In this document: piece after piece, positions 42,409-50,792 of the stretch
Layout of the letters: each line of letters starts with the position of its first letter
Position numbering within the stretch: the stretch's first letter is position 1
Assembly: GCF_025370875.1 (NCBI RefSeq)
Contig: NZ_JAMXFD010000002.1
Span: 364,218-428,217 of the forward strand
Direction: 5' to 3'
Length of the DNA: 64,000 bases
Origin: Laspinema palackyanum D2c
GTDB lineage: Bacteria > Cyanobacteriota > Cyanobacteriia > Cyanobacteriales > Laspinemataceae
The notes under the pieces: model-generated
Told to the model about the DNA's origin: nothing
What the model saw: only the letters and a program-made list of their open reading frames with translations
Databases searched by the model: none
Made by a program: the position numbers and the translations under genes

Positions 42409-45081
42409 ATGGTCATGCAGAGTTATAGTCCCAAATCGGGGCAGATAGTTAATGGATTTGAAGACAATAATGGCGATCGCCCTAAGATTCGTCCGATTGG
42501 GATTATCCTCAATCCCGCAGGCGTTGCCTTAGTCACGGCAGGGGAGGTATTAGAACTCACCGCAACCATCACCAATCAAGGTTCTGTCAGCGCCATCATT
42601 GATGTATTCATCGCTGAAACCGTCCCCGTTCATCAGTGGTTTGTTTGTCCTCGGGAACGACTGGCCTTAAGTGCGGGACAAGCCAGTGAAGTCGTGTTTC
42701 AGGTCCAGATTCCCGTGGATGCCATCCCCGGCACCTACGACTATACCCTGGTCATTGATGCGCCCCAACATTACCCCGAAGAAACCCCCATTGACCAGAA
42801 GGTGCGACTCCAGGTCATGCCCTTCATTCAAGAAGCGCGGACCGTTAGCGACCCCACCTTTACCCTCCAACCCCCCACCAGTTCCGTCTCCCCCGCCCTC
42901 TGTGCACCGGGACAACCCCTGGAACTCCAGGTCACAGTTCATAACCGTTCGGACCGGGTAGACCGCTTTTTTCTGACCTGTCCGGACCTGGAATCGCGGT
43001 GGTTTACCATCATCTATCCTGAAGGGTTCCAACAAGCAGGCATGGCGATCGCCTCCGATGGGCTCGAACTCAATCCCGGAGATGTCGGTCAAATCCTGCT
43101 CTTTATCAGCCCCCCTCCCGATACTTGGGCCGGAGTTTATGCCCCCACCATCCGGGTTTATTCCGCCAACCATCCGGACCTCGCCCTGTTGGATGTCGTT
43201 TATCTCCAGATTGCTCCCCTGCATCTGGTCACCGTCGAACTGCTCTCCCTCGTTGCCAAAATTAAGCGCGAGGCAGGACTGTTTGAACTGAAATTATCCA
43301 ACCAAGGCAATGTCATCCGCGAAATTGCCATCCATGCCAAAAGTACCGATGAAGAGGACATCTGTACTTATACGATCGCCCCTCCGGTGGTGCGACTCTT
43401 ACCCGGAACCTCTGTTACCGTCGGGGTTTCGGTCAAACCCACCAAGGGATGGCGGCCTTTCTTCGGGCGGATGATTAATTTCAGCATTGAACTTGAAGAC
43501 CTCCAACGGTTCCCCTTAATTAGCGATCGCTTTCAAGCCTCTTTATTTTGGGAACCCCGTCCCTGGTGGCAATTTTTGCCCATTGTCCTCCTCATGTCCG
43601 CCAGTGTTGCCGCCCTGATTTTTCTGATTTGGTGGCTGTTAACTCGTCCCCCAGTGCGCGCCCAAGTCATGCAATTTTCCCCGGAAAGTAATTCTTATCA
43701 AGAACTGAATAATGAAGCGATTCGCCTCAACTGGACCATAAACAATCCCAATCACCTCAAAACTGTAACCGTAGTCGGGTTTTCTCCCGATGGACTGGTC
43801 CGGAGTGGACCGTTTATTTACGAGTTGACCCCGGGATTGCCCAATGGGTTGGAGCGCTTTTGTACCCAAGGGGAACAACTGATTTGCCGCAATGTCTGGA
43901 CTGACGCCAGGGAGGCGGGGGATTATGTATTTGAACTGACTGCCATTCCGATTAATCCCAAGGCCGAAACCCAAACCATCCGAACTAATCCCATTCGGAT
44001 TTTACCCGTTCCTGAACCTAAAATTGAGGAATTTTCCTCCACTCAACCTGTCTATCAAGAACGTCTAGTACCCCCAGGGAACCCGACGGCATCTGCTCCC
44101 CCCGCCACCGTGGGTAATCGGATTTTGTTAAATTGGACGCTTTCTCATCTAGCTCAGATTCAAGAAATGAGATTGGTTGGGTTGGGTCCTGATGGCACGG
44201 TTAAAAGTGTCGAAAAACGCTATAACTTTGCCGAGGGAATTCCCGAAGAGTTGCGGGGATTTTGTGGAGAAAACCCCGCCAATCGCCAAGTGATTTGTGC
44301 CAATGTTCCCACCGATGCCATTCAACCTGGGGACTATATTTTTGACTTAACGGTTATCCCCAAAAAAGGACAACCGGAACAATTAGAAATCCGTAGAACC
44401 AATACGATTAAAATTCTGGCTCAAAAGATTCCCAGCCGGATTGTGGAATTTACCTTTAATGGACAACCCGCACCGCCGAAATTGCTTAGACAAGCTAATC
44501 CCCAACAAAATTCCCTGATGATTTCCTGGAAGGTAGAAGGGGGGAACGGCATGAAAGTTGAACTGCTACCCGCCCCGGGAACGGTGCCCCCAGAAGGGAG
44601 AATGCCCTATCCCGTGAGTCAAGAACCGGGCAGTGAAACGATTACCCTACAAGTTACTGACGCCGAGGGCAACCAACAACAGCGATCGGTGATTATCGAG
44701 ACATTAGCGCCCCCGCCACCCCCAGAAATCGTGGAAGTTCCGCCACCCCCGGCAGTCGAACAAGCCCCGGCAATGGTTCCCACTCCCGGGGCACCCGCCA
44801 CCGCACCAGGTGACCCAGCAGCTTCCCCCGCACCCGGGACTCCAGAGGCCGCCTTGGTCATTCCTGCACCGCCCACCCCGGGCGGCGATGCTGTGGGTCC
44901 ACCCCCGGTAGAACTCCCCGTTCCTGGGGCAAATCTCCCCGGTGGTGTGGATGGTGCCGCCCCAGGAGGAACCCCCGATGGTGCTGCCGAGGGAACAGAG
45001 GAAGCAGAAGAAGAACCGGGTCCCAAGTTCTTTGAGACTGAACCCCTTGCTCCAGCCGAACTGCCTCCGCAGTTTAATTAA
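42409..45081 (+). CDS. Second Ig-like single-pass membrane protein with Pro-rich C-terminus
   Basis: 890 residues; AAGGAAGGAG lies eight bases before ATG 42409. Ig-like modules (about 25-370) include FIAETVPVHQWFVCPRERLA and SNQGNVIREIAIHAKS, then the RPFFGR motif (349-354) corresponding to RPWFGR in the preceding protein. A membrane helix lies at about 388-412 (FLPIVLLMSASVAALIFLIW). Beyond it are three more Ig-like modules (IRLNWTINNPNHLKTVTVVG, ILLNWTLSHLAQIQEMRLVG), then about 170 residues rich in Pro, Ala and Gly. It is a paralogue of the preceding gene for the N-terminal half and helix, with a different distal part. Structural anchor role inferred. Confidence 0.8.
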   Translation: MVMQSYSPKSGQIVNGFEDNNGDRPKIRPIGIILNPAGVALVTAGEVLELTATITNQGSVSAIIDVFIAETVPVHQWFVCPRERLALSAGQASEVVFQVQIPVDAIPGTYDYTLVIDAPQHYPEETPIDQKVRLQVMPFIQEARTVSDPTFTLQPPTSSVSPALCAPGQPLELQVTVHNRSDRVDRFFLTCPDLESRWFTIIYPEGFQQAGMAIASDGLELNPGDVGQILLFISPPPDTWAGVYAPTIRVYSANHPDLALLDVVYLQIAPLHLVTVELLSLVAKIKREAGLFELKLSNQGNVIREIAIHAKSTDEEDICTYTIAPPVVRLLPGTSVTVGVSVKPTKGWRPFFGRMINFSIELEDLQRFPLISDRFQASLFWEPRPWWQFLPIVLLMSASVAALIFLIWWLLTRPPVRAQVMQFSPESNSYQELNNEAIRLNWTINNPNHLKTVTVVGFSPDGLVRSGPFIYELTPGLPNGLERFCTQGEQLICRNVWTDAREAGDYVFELTAIPINPKAETQTIRTNPIRILPVPEPKIEEFSSTQPVYQERLVPPGNPTASAPPATVGNRILLNWTLSHLAQIQEMRLVGLGPDGTVKSVEKRYNFAEGIPEELRGFCGENPANRQVICANVPTDAIQPGDYIFDLTVIPKKGQPEQLEIRRTNTIKILAQKIPSRIVEFTFNGQPAPPKLLRQANPQQNSLMISWKVEGGNGMKVELLPAPGTVPPEGRMPYPVSQEPGSETITLQVTDAEGNQQQRSVIIETLAPPPPPEIVEVPPPPAVEQAPAMVPTPGAPATAPGDPAASPAPGTPEAALVIPAPPTPGGDAVGPPPVELPVPGANLPGGVDGAAPGGTPDGAAEGTEEAEEEPGPKFFETEPLAPAELPPQFN

Positions 45082-45120
45082 ATGGGTCATTGGTCTTATG
45101 TCATTGGTCATTGGTGGGCT
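45082..45120. repeat. STRR-type heptamer repeats
   Basis: TGGGTCATTGGTCTTATGTCATTGGTCATTGG follows the membrane-protein stop codon immediately. The same unit recurs inside the next gene at 45253-45286. Confidence 0.8.
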
Positions 45121-45212
45121 GTTTCTACTTTGCTTCTCGCCCTCGGGGGCGGGGTTGAAAAAATATCTATCTTGCGCGTAATAGTTATCTTGAACCCCAG
45201 AAACATAGGGTA

Positions 45213-46739
45213 ATGAACATGAAAAAATCCCGCCCGCCCATTCCTATCTTTTGTTATTGGTCATTGGTCTTATGTCATTGGTCCTTATTTTCCCTGATTT
45301 CCCTGCCGAGTCCTGTCTTCGCCGCCAAAGGTTCGGATGTGGCTAAATTGCAAGAAACCCGTCAATGCACTGGCTGCAACCTCCAAGAAGCAAATCTGAT
45401 GGGGGCGGAACTTCAAGGTGCAGATATGTCCGACTCTAACCTGAGATTGACGAATCTTAGAGGTGCGAAACTTGATGGGGCGAACTTGTCGCGATCGCGA
45501 ATGTGGGAAGCGGATTTAAGCAATGCCACCCTCGGCAGCGCCACCCTAGAACAAGCGCAGTTAGAAAAAGCCAAATTCAACGGAGCAACCTTATTTAGAG
45601 CCAACCTCCATCAAGCGAATTTAGAAAAAGCCGAATTCTTAGGCGCTAATCTCAATTCCGCTAATTTGGAACTCGCTAATTTAAAAGAAGCTATTTTAGA
45701 AAATGCTGACTTACAAGACGCCACCCTCCCTCTGGCTAATTTAGAAAAAGCCAATCTCAAAAATGCCAACTTTAAAAATGCTAATTTATCCGGTGCTAAT
45801 TTAAAAGAAGTTAACTTAGAAAATGCCAACCTAGAAGGTGCAAATCTCAGTAGTACCAACTTAGAAGAAGCCAAACTGTTTAGAACCAATCTCAAAGGCA
45901 CTCTCCTGAATGGTGAAACAATTCTCGATAGTAAATGGCAGTTTATTTGGACGGTTGTCAATCAACCCTTAGCCAGTCAAACCCTTGCCGGAAGCGACTT
46001 GTCCGGTGCAAATCTCGAAGCGATGAACTTAACCGGCATCAATTTGGAGGGAGCCAACTTGGAGGGCGCTTCCTTATTTATGTCTAATTTAGAACGGTCA
46101 AATTTAACGGGAGTCAATTTAACTCAGTCTTATCTCCATTATACGGATTTTACTTCAGCCAATCTCGTCGGAGCAAATCTGCAACGTGCTGATTTACGTC
46201 ATAGTATTTTATTAGGAACTGATTTAACCCGGGCTGATTTGAGTTATGCTAATTTCCAGGGAGCAAATCTGCGGGATAGTAATTTATTCGCAGCTAATTT
46301 AGAACAAGCAGACTTAGGCAACGTTAACCTATTTGGTGCGAACTTAGGGAATGCGAATCTGCGAGATATTAAAATTAATGAAGGAACAGCCATAGAAAGT
46401 CAATGGCTGTTTATCTTAGACTTAATCAAACATGGGGCGGAAAACCAAGATTTAACCGATGCGAATCTGGTGGAAGCGAATTTGAGCGGGATTAACTTAA
46501 AAGGGGCGAGACTGGCAAATGCCAATTTGCAGGGAGCCGATTTAAGTCGGGCGAATCTGGAAGCCGCCCATTTATTTGGGGCGAACCTGCAAAATGCCAA
46601 TTTAAGTGGAGCGAATTTAACCGGGGCAAATCTGGGCGGGGCAAATTTGACCGGGGCAAATTTAGAAGGGGTGAATTTGAGTCAGGTTTATTTATGTAAT
46701 GCGATTATGCCCAATGGTATCGAAAATCGCTGCAATTGA
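45213..46739 (+). CDS. Large secreted pentapeptide-repeat protein
   Basis: 508 residues. A signal-peptide-like N-terminus ends near SPVFAAKG, then TRQCTGCNLQEANLMGAEL starts an uninterrupted pentapeptide helix (A(N/D)Lxx). Two short linkers interrupt it (GETILDSKWQFIWTVVNQPL and GTAIESQWLFILDLI), giving three solenoid blocks of roughly 25-30 repeats. The end LCNAIMPNGIENRC parallels the protein at 23002-23715. Part of the signal peptide is encoded by STRR repeats (see findings). Role unknown; secreted or periplasmic. It follows the two membrane proteins with the same orientation. Confidence 0.88.
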   Translation: MNMKKSRPPIPIFCYWSLVLCHWSLFSLISLPSPVFAAKGSDVAKLQETRQCTGCNLQEANLMGAELQGADMSDSNLRLTNLRGAKLDGANLSRSRMWEADLSNATLGSATLEQAQLEKAKFNGATLFRANLHQANLEKAEFLGANLNSANLELANLKEAILENADLQDATLPLANLEKANLKNANFKNANLSGANLKEVNLENANLEGANLSSTNLEEAKLFRTNLKGTLLNGETILDSKWQFIWTVVNQPLASQTLAGSDLSGANLEAMNLTGINLEGANLEGASLFMSNLERSNLTGVNLTQSYLHYTDFTSANLVGANLQRADLRHSILLGTDLTRADLSYANFQGANLRDSNLFAANLEQADLGNVNLFGANLGNANLRDIKINEGTAIESQWLFILDLIKHGAENQDLTDANLVEANLSGINLKGARLANANLQGADLSRANLEAAHLFGANLQNANLSGANLTGANLGGANLTGANLEGVNLSQVYLCNAIMPNGIENRCN

Positions 46740-46785
46740 AGAAGAAACTAATCCAAACCAGTGATGACAGAAGCAGAGAAATTAT

Positions 46786-48480
46786 ATGAATAACCAGCTA
46801 GGAAAAACCGGAAGAAAGTCAGTAAAAATCGGGGTATCCGTTCTATTGATGATGGCGGGGATGGGGGTGGGAAGCGGCAACTCTCGGGTATTGGCACAGG
46901 AGGGGTTAGAGGATTTTTCCCATTGGGCGGGGTTATGTCGAACCTTGCTGGAACAAGCACAATATGAGGAGGCAGTGGCTGCCTGTGATGCTGCGATCGC
47001 CTTAAATACCAATGACCCCCTCGTCTGGAGCGATCGCGCCGATGCCTTATTTGCCTTAACCCAATATGCCGAAGCCGTCGCCGCCTACAACCAAGCCATT
47101 GAACGCGACCCGAACAATTCCCTATTACTCACCAAACGCTGTTCCGGGTCAGTCGAACTGAGTCAATATGAAGAAGCAATTGCCTCCTGTGACACCGCCT
47201 TACGCATGGATAACAACTGGGAAACCCAATCCCCTGCTGTTGCTTGGTACCATCGCGCAGTCGCCTTGAGTCGTTCCGGTCAAATCGAAGAAGCCCTCGC
47301 CTCCTACGAATGGGCGATTAAAATTAATCCTAATTATTCCATCGCCTTGGCGGGACGATGCGCCATTCTCTCGCAATTGGGACAAGGTGCAGAAGCGCTG
47401 ACAGCTTGCGATCGCGCCTTGCAAGTCGATCAAAATTGGGGAACCCTCAACCCTGCCGTTGCCTGGGCGAACAAAGCCAGACTGCTCAAATCCCAACGAC
47501 GCTATGACGAAGCCTTAGCCGCCTACGATCGCGCCTTGGGATTGGAACCCAATGATGCTGCATCCTGGACCGAACAAGGCATTATCCTCGGCATCCTCGG
47601 TAGACACCCCGAAGCGCAACTCTCCTTCCAATGGGCGGTTAAAATTAATCCTAAATCTTCCTTTACCTTGCTGCATCAATGCGCCAACTTGAACCGATTA
47701 GGCAGCTATGAACCGGCAAAAGCCGCTTGTGAAATGGCACTACAGGAGGGAGATGGCAACTGGGGCGACTTGGGACCGGCTTATGCTTGGGTGCAGTTAG
47801 CCAATGCCTTAACTGGACTGGAAAACTATGAAGAATCCCTGGCTGCTTCTAATAAGGCGATCGGACTCAATCCCCAGTTAGCCGATGCTTGGAGTAATCG
47901 CAGCGTTCCCCTGTGGCATTTGAACCGAGAACAAGAAGCCTTAGCCGCCACCGAACGGGCGATCGCCCTCGCCCCCGGGTCATCCTTAGCCTGGTTCAAC
48001 CAAGGGCGAATTCTCACCGGATTAGGCCGATATGATGAAGCCGTAGATGCGTACAATCGCGCCTTGAGAGGGGATGCCAACGTAGGCGATCGGCCCACAA
48101 TGGCAGATATTTGGGTAAATCAGAGTGCCGTCCTCTATCGCTTAGAACGCTATGCCGAAGCTGTTGCTTCTGCTGATAGCGCCCTAGGAATGGCCCCCGA
48201 ATCTGCCCCGGCGCTCTACAATCGCGCCCTCGGACTGATGGCACTGCGCCGCTATGGAGAAGCGGTTACGACTTACGAACAGGCTATCCAAATTAATGCA
48301 GAAAATGCTGATTTTTGGGCAGGCAAAGGCATTGCCCTACGATTTTTAGAAGAATATGGGGATGCTTTAGCGGCGACACAAAAAGCATTGGAACTAAATC
48401 CGACTCATTCTCAAGCGTTGATTAATCAAGAGATGATTCTGGAGGAAATGAAGCAGCCGAATCCGACTTCCCGGAATTAG
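46786..48480 (+). CDS. Secreted TPR-repeat protein
   Basis: 564 residues. A signal peptide (SVKIGVSVLLMMAGMGVGSG) is followed by about 13 tetratricopeptide repeats (YEEAVAACDAAIALNTNDP, YDEALAAYDRALGLEPNDA, ALAATERAIALAPGSSLAWF). TPRs form a superhelix for protein binding. It is the last plus-strand gene of the injection locus, 46 bp after the pentapeptide gene, so the two are probably co-transcribed. No enzymatic domain is visible. Its connection to the injection system is positional. Confidence 0.9.
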   Translation: MNNQLGKTGRKSVKIGVSVLLMMAGMGVGSGNSRVLAQEGLEDFSHWAGLCRTLLEQAQYEEAVAACDAAIALNTNDPLVWSDRADALFALTQYAEAVAAYNQAIERDPNNSLLLTKRCSGSVELSQYEEAIASCDTALRMDNNWETQSPAVAWYHRAVALSRSGQIEEALASYEWAIKINPNYSIALAGRCAILSQLGQGAEALTACDRALQVDQNWGTLNPAVAWANKARLLKSQRRYDEALAAYDRALGLEPNDAASWTEQGIILGILGRHPEAQLSFQWAVKINPKSSFTLLHQCANLNRLGSYEPAKAACEMALQEGDGNWGDLGPAYAWVQLANALTGLENYEESLAASNKAIGLNPQLADAWSNRSVPLWHLNREQEALAATERAIALAPGSSLAWFNQGRILTGLGRYDEAVDAYNRALRGDANVGDRPTMADIWVNQSAVLYRLERYAEAVASADSALGMAPESAPALYNRALGLMALRRYGEAVTTYEQAIQINAENADFWAGKGIALRFLEEYGDALAATQKALELNPTHSQALINQEMILEEMKQPNPTSRN

Positions 48481-48497
48481 GCATCTGCGGGAAGAAC

Positions 48498-48569
48498 AAG
48501 AAACCGGGTTTCTGCCGTAATAGTTGCCCAGATGCAACAGATTGCGATGAAGAAACCCGGTTTCGGACC
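48498..48569. repeat. Interspersed AAACCGGGTTT-type inverted repeat (second copy)
   Basis: AAGAAACCGGGTTTCTGCCG pairs with AAGAAACCCGGTTTCGG further on. It belongs to the same family as the copy at 15101-15170. Confidence 0.75.
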
Positions 48570-48699
48570 CGATTGAGGGTGAGGGGGCACAGGGAGAAGA
48601 GGCGATCGCACCTGGATACCCAAATCAGCGCTAAAAGGCTAGACAACTTAGCCGGGAACTGGCAAAATAAACTATTATGCTGTTATTTTAATTGTTGCC

Positions 48700-48783
48700 A
48701 TGCTAGTTGGAACCAAAGAAGTCGCTAAGTTATTGGGAGTTTCGAGCGATCGCGTCCGACGCTTGCTTTTGGATGGGAGCTAG
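48700..48783 (+). pseudogene. Truncated helix-turn-helix gene remnant
   Basis: ATG 48700 opens MLVGTKEVAKLLGVSSDRVR plus RLLLDGS, a clean excisionase/MerR-like helix-turn-helix start. It ends at a TAG (48781-48783) that lies exactly where a structured repeat begins. Only 27 residues remain and no continuation is found on the far side of tnpB. It was probably cut by insertion of the repeat/IS. Confidence 0.6.
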
Positions 48784-48859
48784 ATTTAATCCTAAATTCC
48801 CTGAACATTTCAGGACAACAAGGTAAATATCCCAGGGAATTTGCAGATTAAATCTGCAA
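48782..48859. repeat. Structured repeat between the HTH remnant and tnpB
   Basis: AGATTTAAT (48782-48790) pairs with ATTAAATCT (48848-48856), and AAATTCCCTG (48794-48803) pairs with CAGGGAATTT (48833-48842), giving a nested imperfect hairpin. A 19-bp palindrome TTGCAGATTAAATCTGCAA covers 48841-48859. A related element lies at 61517-61590. It may be the left end of the tnpB element or a separate MITE-like repeat. Confidence 0.7.
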
Positions 48860-48900
48860 TCCCACACCCTAATGTAGTCAGACTATCGTAAAATGGAGCA

Positions 48901-50028
48901 ATGACTTACAAGGCTTGGAGCACCAAACTAAAACTCAATGACCGTCAAGCTACCTTGATGGTCAAACACGCGGGCTATGCTCGGTTTGTTTTCAATTGGG
49001 GATTAGGTTTGTGGATGTCAGCCTATGAAGATGGCCTAAAGCCTAATGTCAACTCCATTAAAAAGGTTTTTACTAATTATGTAAAACCTCAATACCCTTG
49101 GATGTCCGAATTGTCCTCTAAGGTGTATCAATATGCCTTCATTAATTTAGGTGACGCCTTTAAACGCTTCTTCAAGGGCCTAGGCGGTTATCCCAAATTC
49201 AAGAAGAAAGGTCGCCATGATAGCTTTACGCTCGACAATTCCGGCAAACCATTCAGATTGTCAGGAACTCGCCACAAACTTCCTTTTGTGGGCTGGGTTT
49301 CTACATTTGAGGCTCTACCCGAAAGTTGGGTTAAGAAAGTCACGATAACGCGCCAAGGGGGTGACTGGTATATCAGCTTTTTTGTAGAAATCACACCAGA
49401 GATTACACCTAAGTGTCGAGAGAGAATCGGGGTTGACCTAGGAATTAACACTTTAGCGACGGCTAGCGATGGGACCACATTCCCTAATCCCAGGGCGTAT
49501 AAAGCAGCTAAACAAAAACTAGCTAGATTGCAACGCCATTTAAGCCGCAAAGTCAAAGGCTCGAAAAATCGGGCCAAATGTCTCTTAAAAGTCCAAAAAC
49601 TACATCAGAGAGTAGCAAACATCCGTCGAGACGCCATTCACAAAATAACTACGTTTTTGGCTAAGAATCACAGTCAAGTAGTCATTGAAGATTTGAATGT
49701 GTCTGGGATGTTGAAAAATCATTGTTTGGCCGGTTCTATCGCTGATGCTTCATTTTATGAGTTCCGTCGGCAACTCGGTTACAAAACGGAGCGCTATGGT
49801 TCAAAGTTGATTATTGCCGATAGATTTTATCCATCCAGTCAACTCTGTTCTAATTGCGGTTATCGACAAAAAATGCCGTTAAGCCAACGGACTTTTGAAT
49901 GTCCCAACTGTGGTCTGAAGATTGATAGAGATTTGAATGCGAGTATAACGTTAGAAAAATCGCCGGGTTCCGACGATTACACTTGTGGACGGGGTGCTGC
50001 CGACAGTCCCGGACGAAGCAAGAAATAA
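48901..50028 (+). mobile_element. tnpB: tnpB-only IS element (IS200/IS605 superfamily), RNA-guided TnpB nuclease
   Basis: 375-residue TnpB. RuvC-like catalytic residues are intact: Asp179 in GVDLGIN, Glu263 in VIEDLNVSGM and Asp344 in IDRDLNAS. The zinc finger is CSNCG...CPNCG (Cys316, 319, 334, 337). TnpB proteins use an omega-RNA overlapping their own 3' end to cut DNA and retain the element. No tnpA transposase is present, so the element depends on a transposase elsewhere. CCCGGAC (50008-50014) and GTCCGGG (50047-50053) form an inverted repeat across the stop codon, where an omega-RNA scaffold would lie. The element sits between the convergent arms of the injection locus. Confidence 0.92.
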
Positions 50029-50075
50029 ACATCAATATCCGGCTATGTCCGGGTTTGTTTAAGTTTTATAGAGCA
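50008..50075 (+). ncRNA. Candidate omega-RNA scaffold at the tnpB 3' end
   Basis: Inverted repeat CCCGGAC/GTCCGGG spans the tnpB stop codon and is followed by a T-rich tract (GGGTTTGTTTAAGTTTTATAG). This is the expected place for the guide-RNA scaffold and right end. The exact boundary and guide are not determinable by eye. Confidence 0.35.
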
Positions 50076-50119
50076 GACAAGTAAAATGCGATCGCATTCT
50101 ATAAATCACAGCTCACTCC

Positions 50120-50578
50120 TTATGAATTAGGAAAAACTTGCTCAAACGCTTCTTCCGCCGTTACCTGATCACGAAGGATAGCTTGAATGGCAGGTAAATA
50201 TTTTTCCATTGTTAAATTCGTGTAAAGAGTCAGTTCTTTAATATAGGGGGAGCCTACATCCATAGTTTCTAAATCCACCCCTACACGATAGCGCATTTCA
50301 CCATCCCGGCGGTCCATCACCCATGCTCCATGAGTCATGCCAAAATTAGCGCGATCAAAAAACTCCGACATCACGTTAAACTTTTCTTTAGGGCAGGATT
50401 CGGGGACCCGGGCAAACATCACGATTAAGCCATTCTCTTCATCAGTAGAAGCGACAAACACCCACTGACCATTTTCACCGCCATAAGTGACCGAAAGAAT
50501 CGTTTCATTGGGAATTTTTTCTACCTCCCAGTTAATACTTTCGTAAAAATTGACTAATCTATCAAACAATTGAGTCAT
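50120..50578 (-). CDS. YbjN domain-containing protein
   Basis: 152 residues. Segments FYESINWEVEKIPNETILSV, ENGLIVMFARVPESCPKEKF and NFGMTHGAWVMDRRDGEMRY match the YbjN fold, which resembles secretion chaperones. In E. coli YbjN has been linked to stress and motility regulation; its molecular role is unclear. It is the last minus-strand gene before the tnpB element, 214 bp downstream of the DUF4157 gene. A chaperone-like role for the injection cargo is only a positional idea. Confidence 0.85.
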   Translation of the reverse strand: MTQLFDRLVNFYESINWEVEKIPNETILSVTYGGENGQWVFVASTDEENGLIVMFARVPESCPKEKFNVMSEFFDRANFGMTHGAWVMDRRDGEMRYRVGVDLETMDVGSPYIKELTLYTNLTMEKYLPAIQAILRDQVTAEEAFEQVFPNS

Positions 50579-50792
50579 GTTTCTGAATCCCGGTTGATTT
50601 GACGCGAATGCTTGTGTAACTTTATCCTAATCTTAGAAGAATCTGCCTAAAATAAAATTTTCCAGAAAAGGGGTTACAAGAGTCCGATTTAGCCGGTAGC
50701 ATCTCAAATTTTGCCTAAAAACAAATCTGAACCAACCCCCCTGTAGGGAGGTTATGTCTCTTTTCAAAATTGAGATGCTCCCATTTAGCCTC

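Noticed and set aside
44619-45026. Gly-rich minus-strand frame
   Set aside because: Antisense shadow of the Pro/Ala-rich tail of the membrane protein gene.
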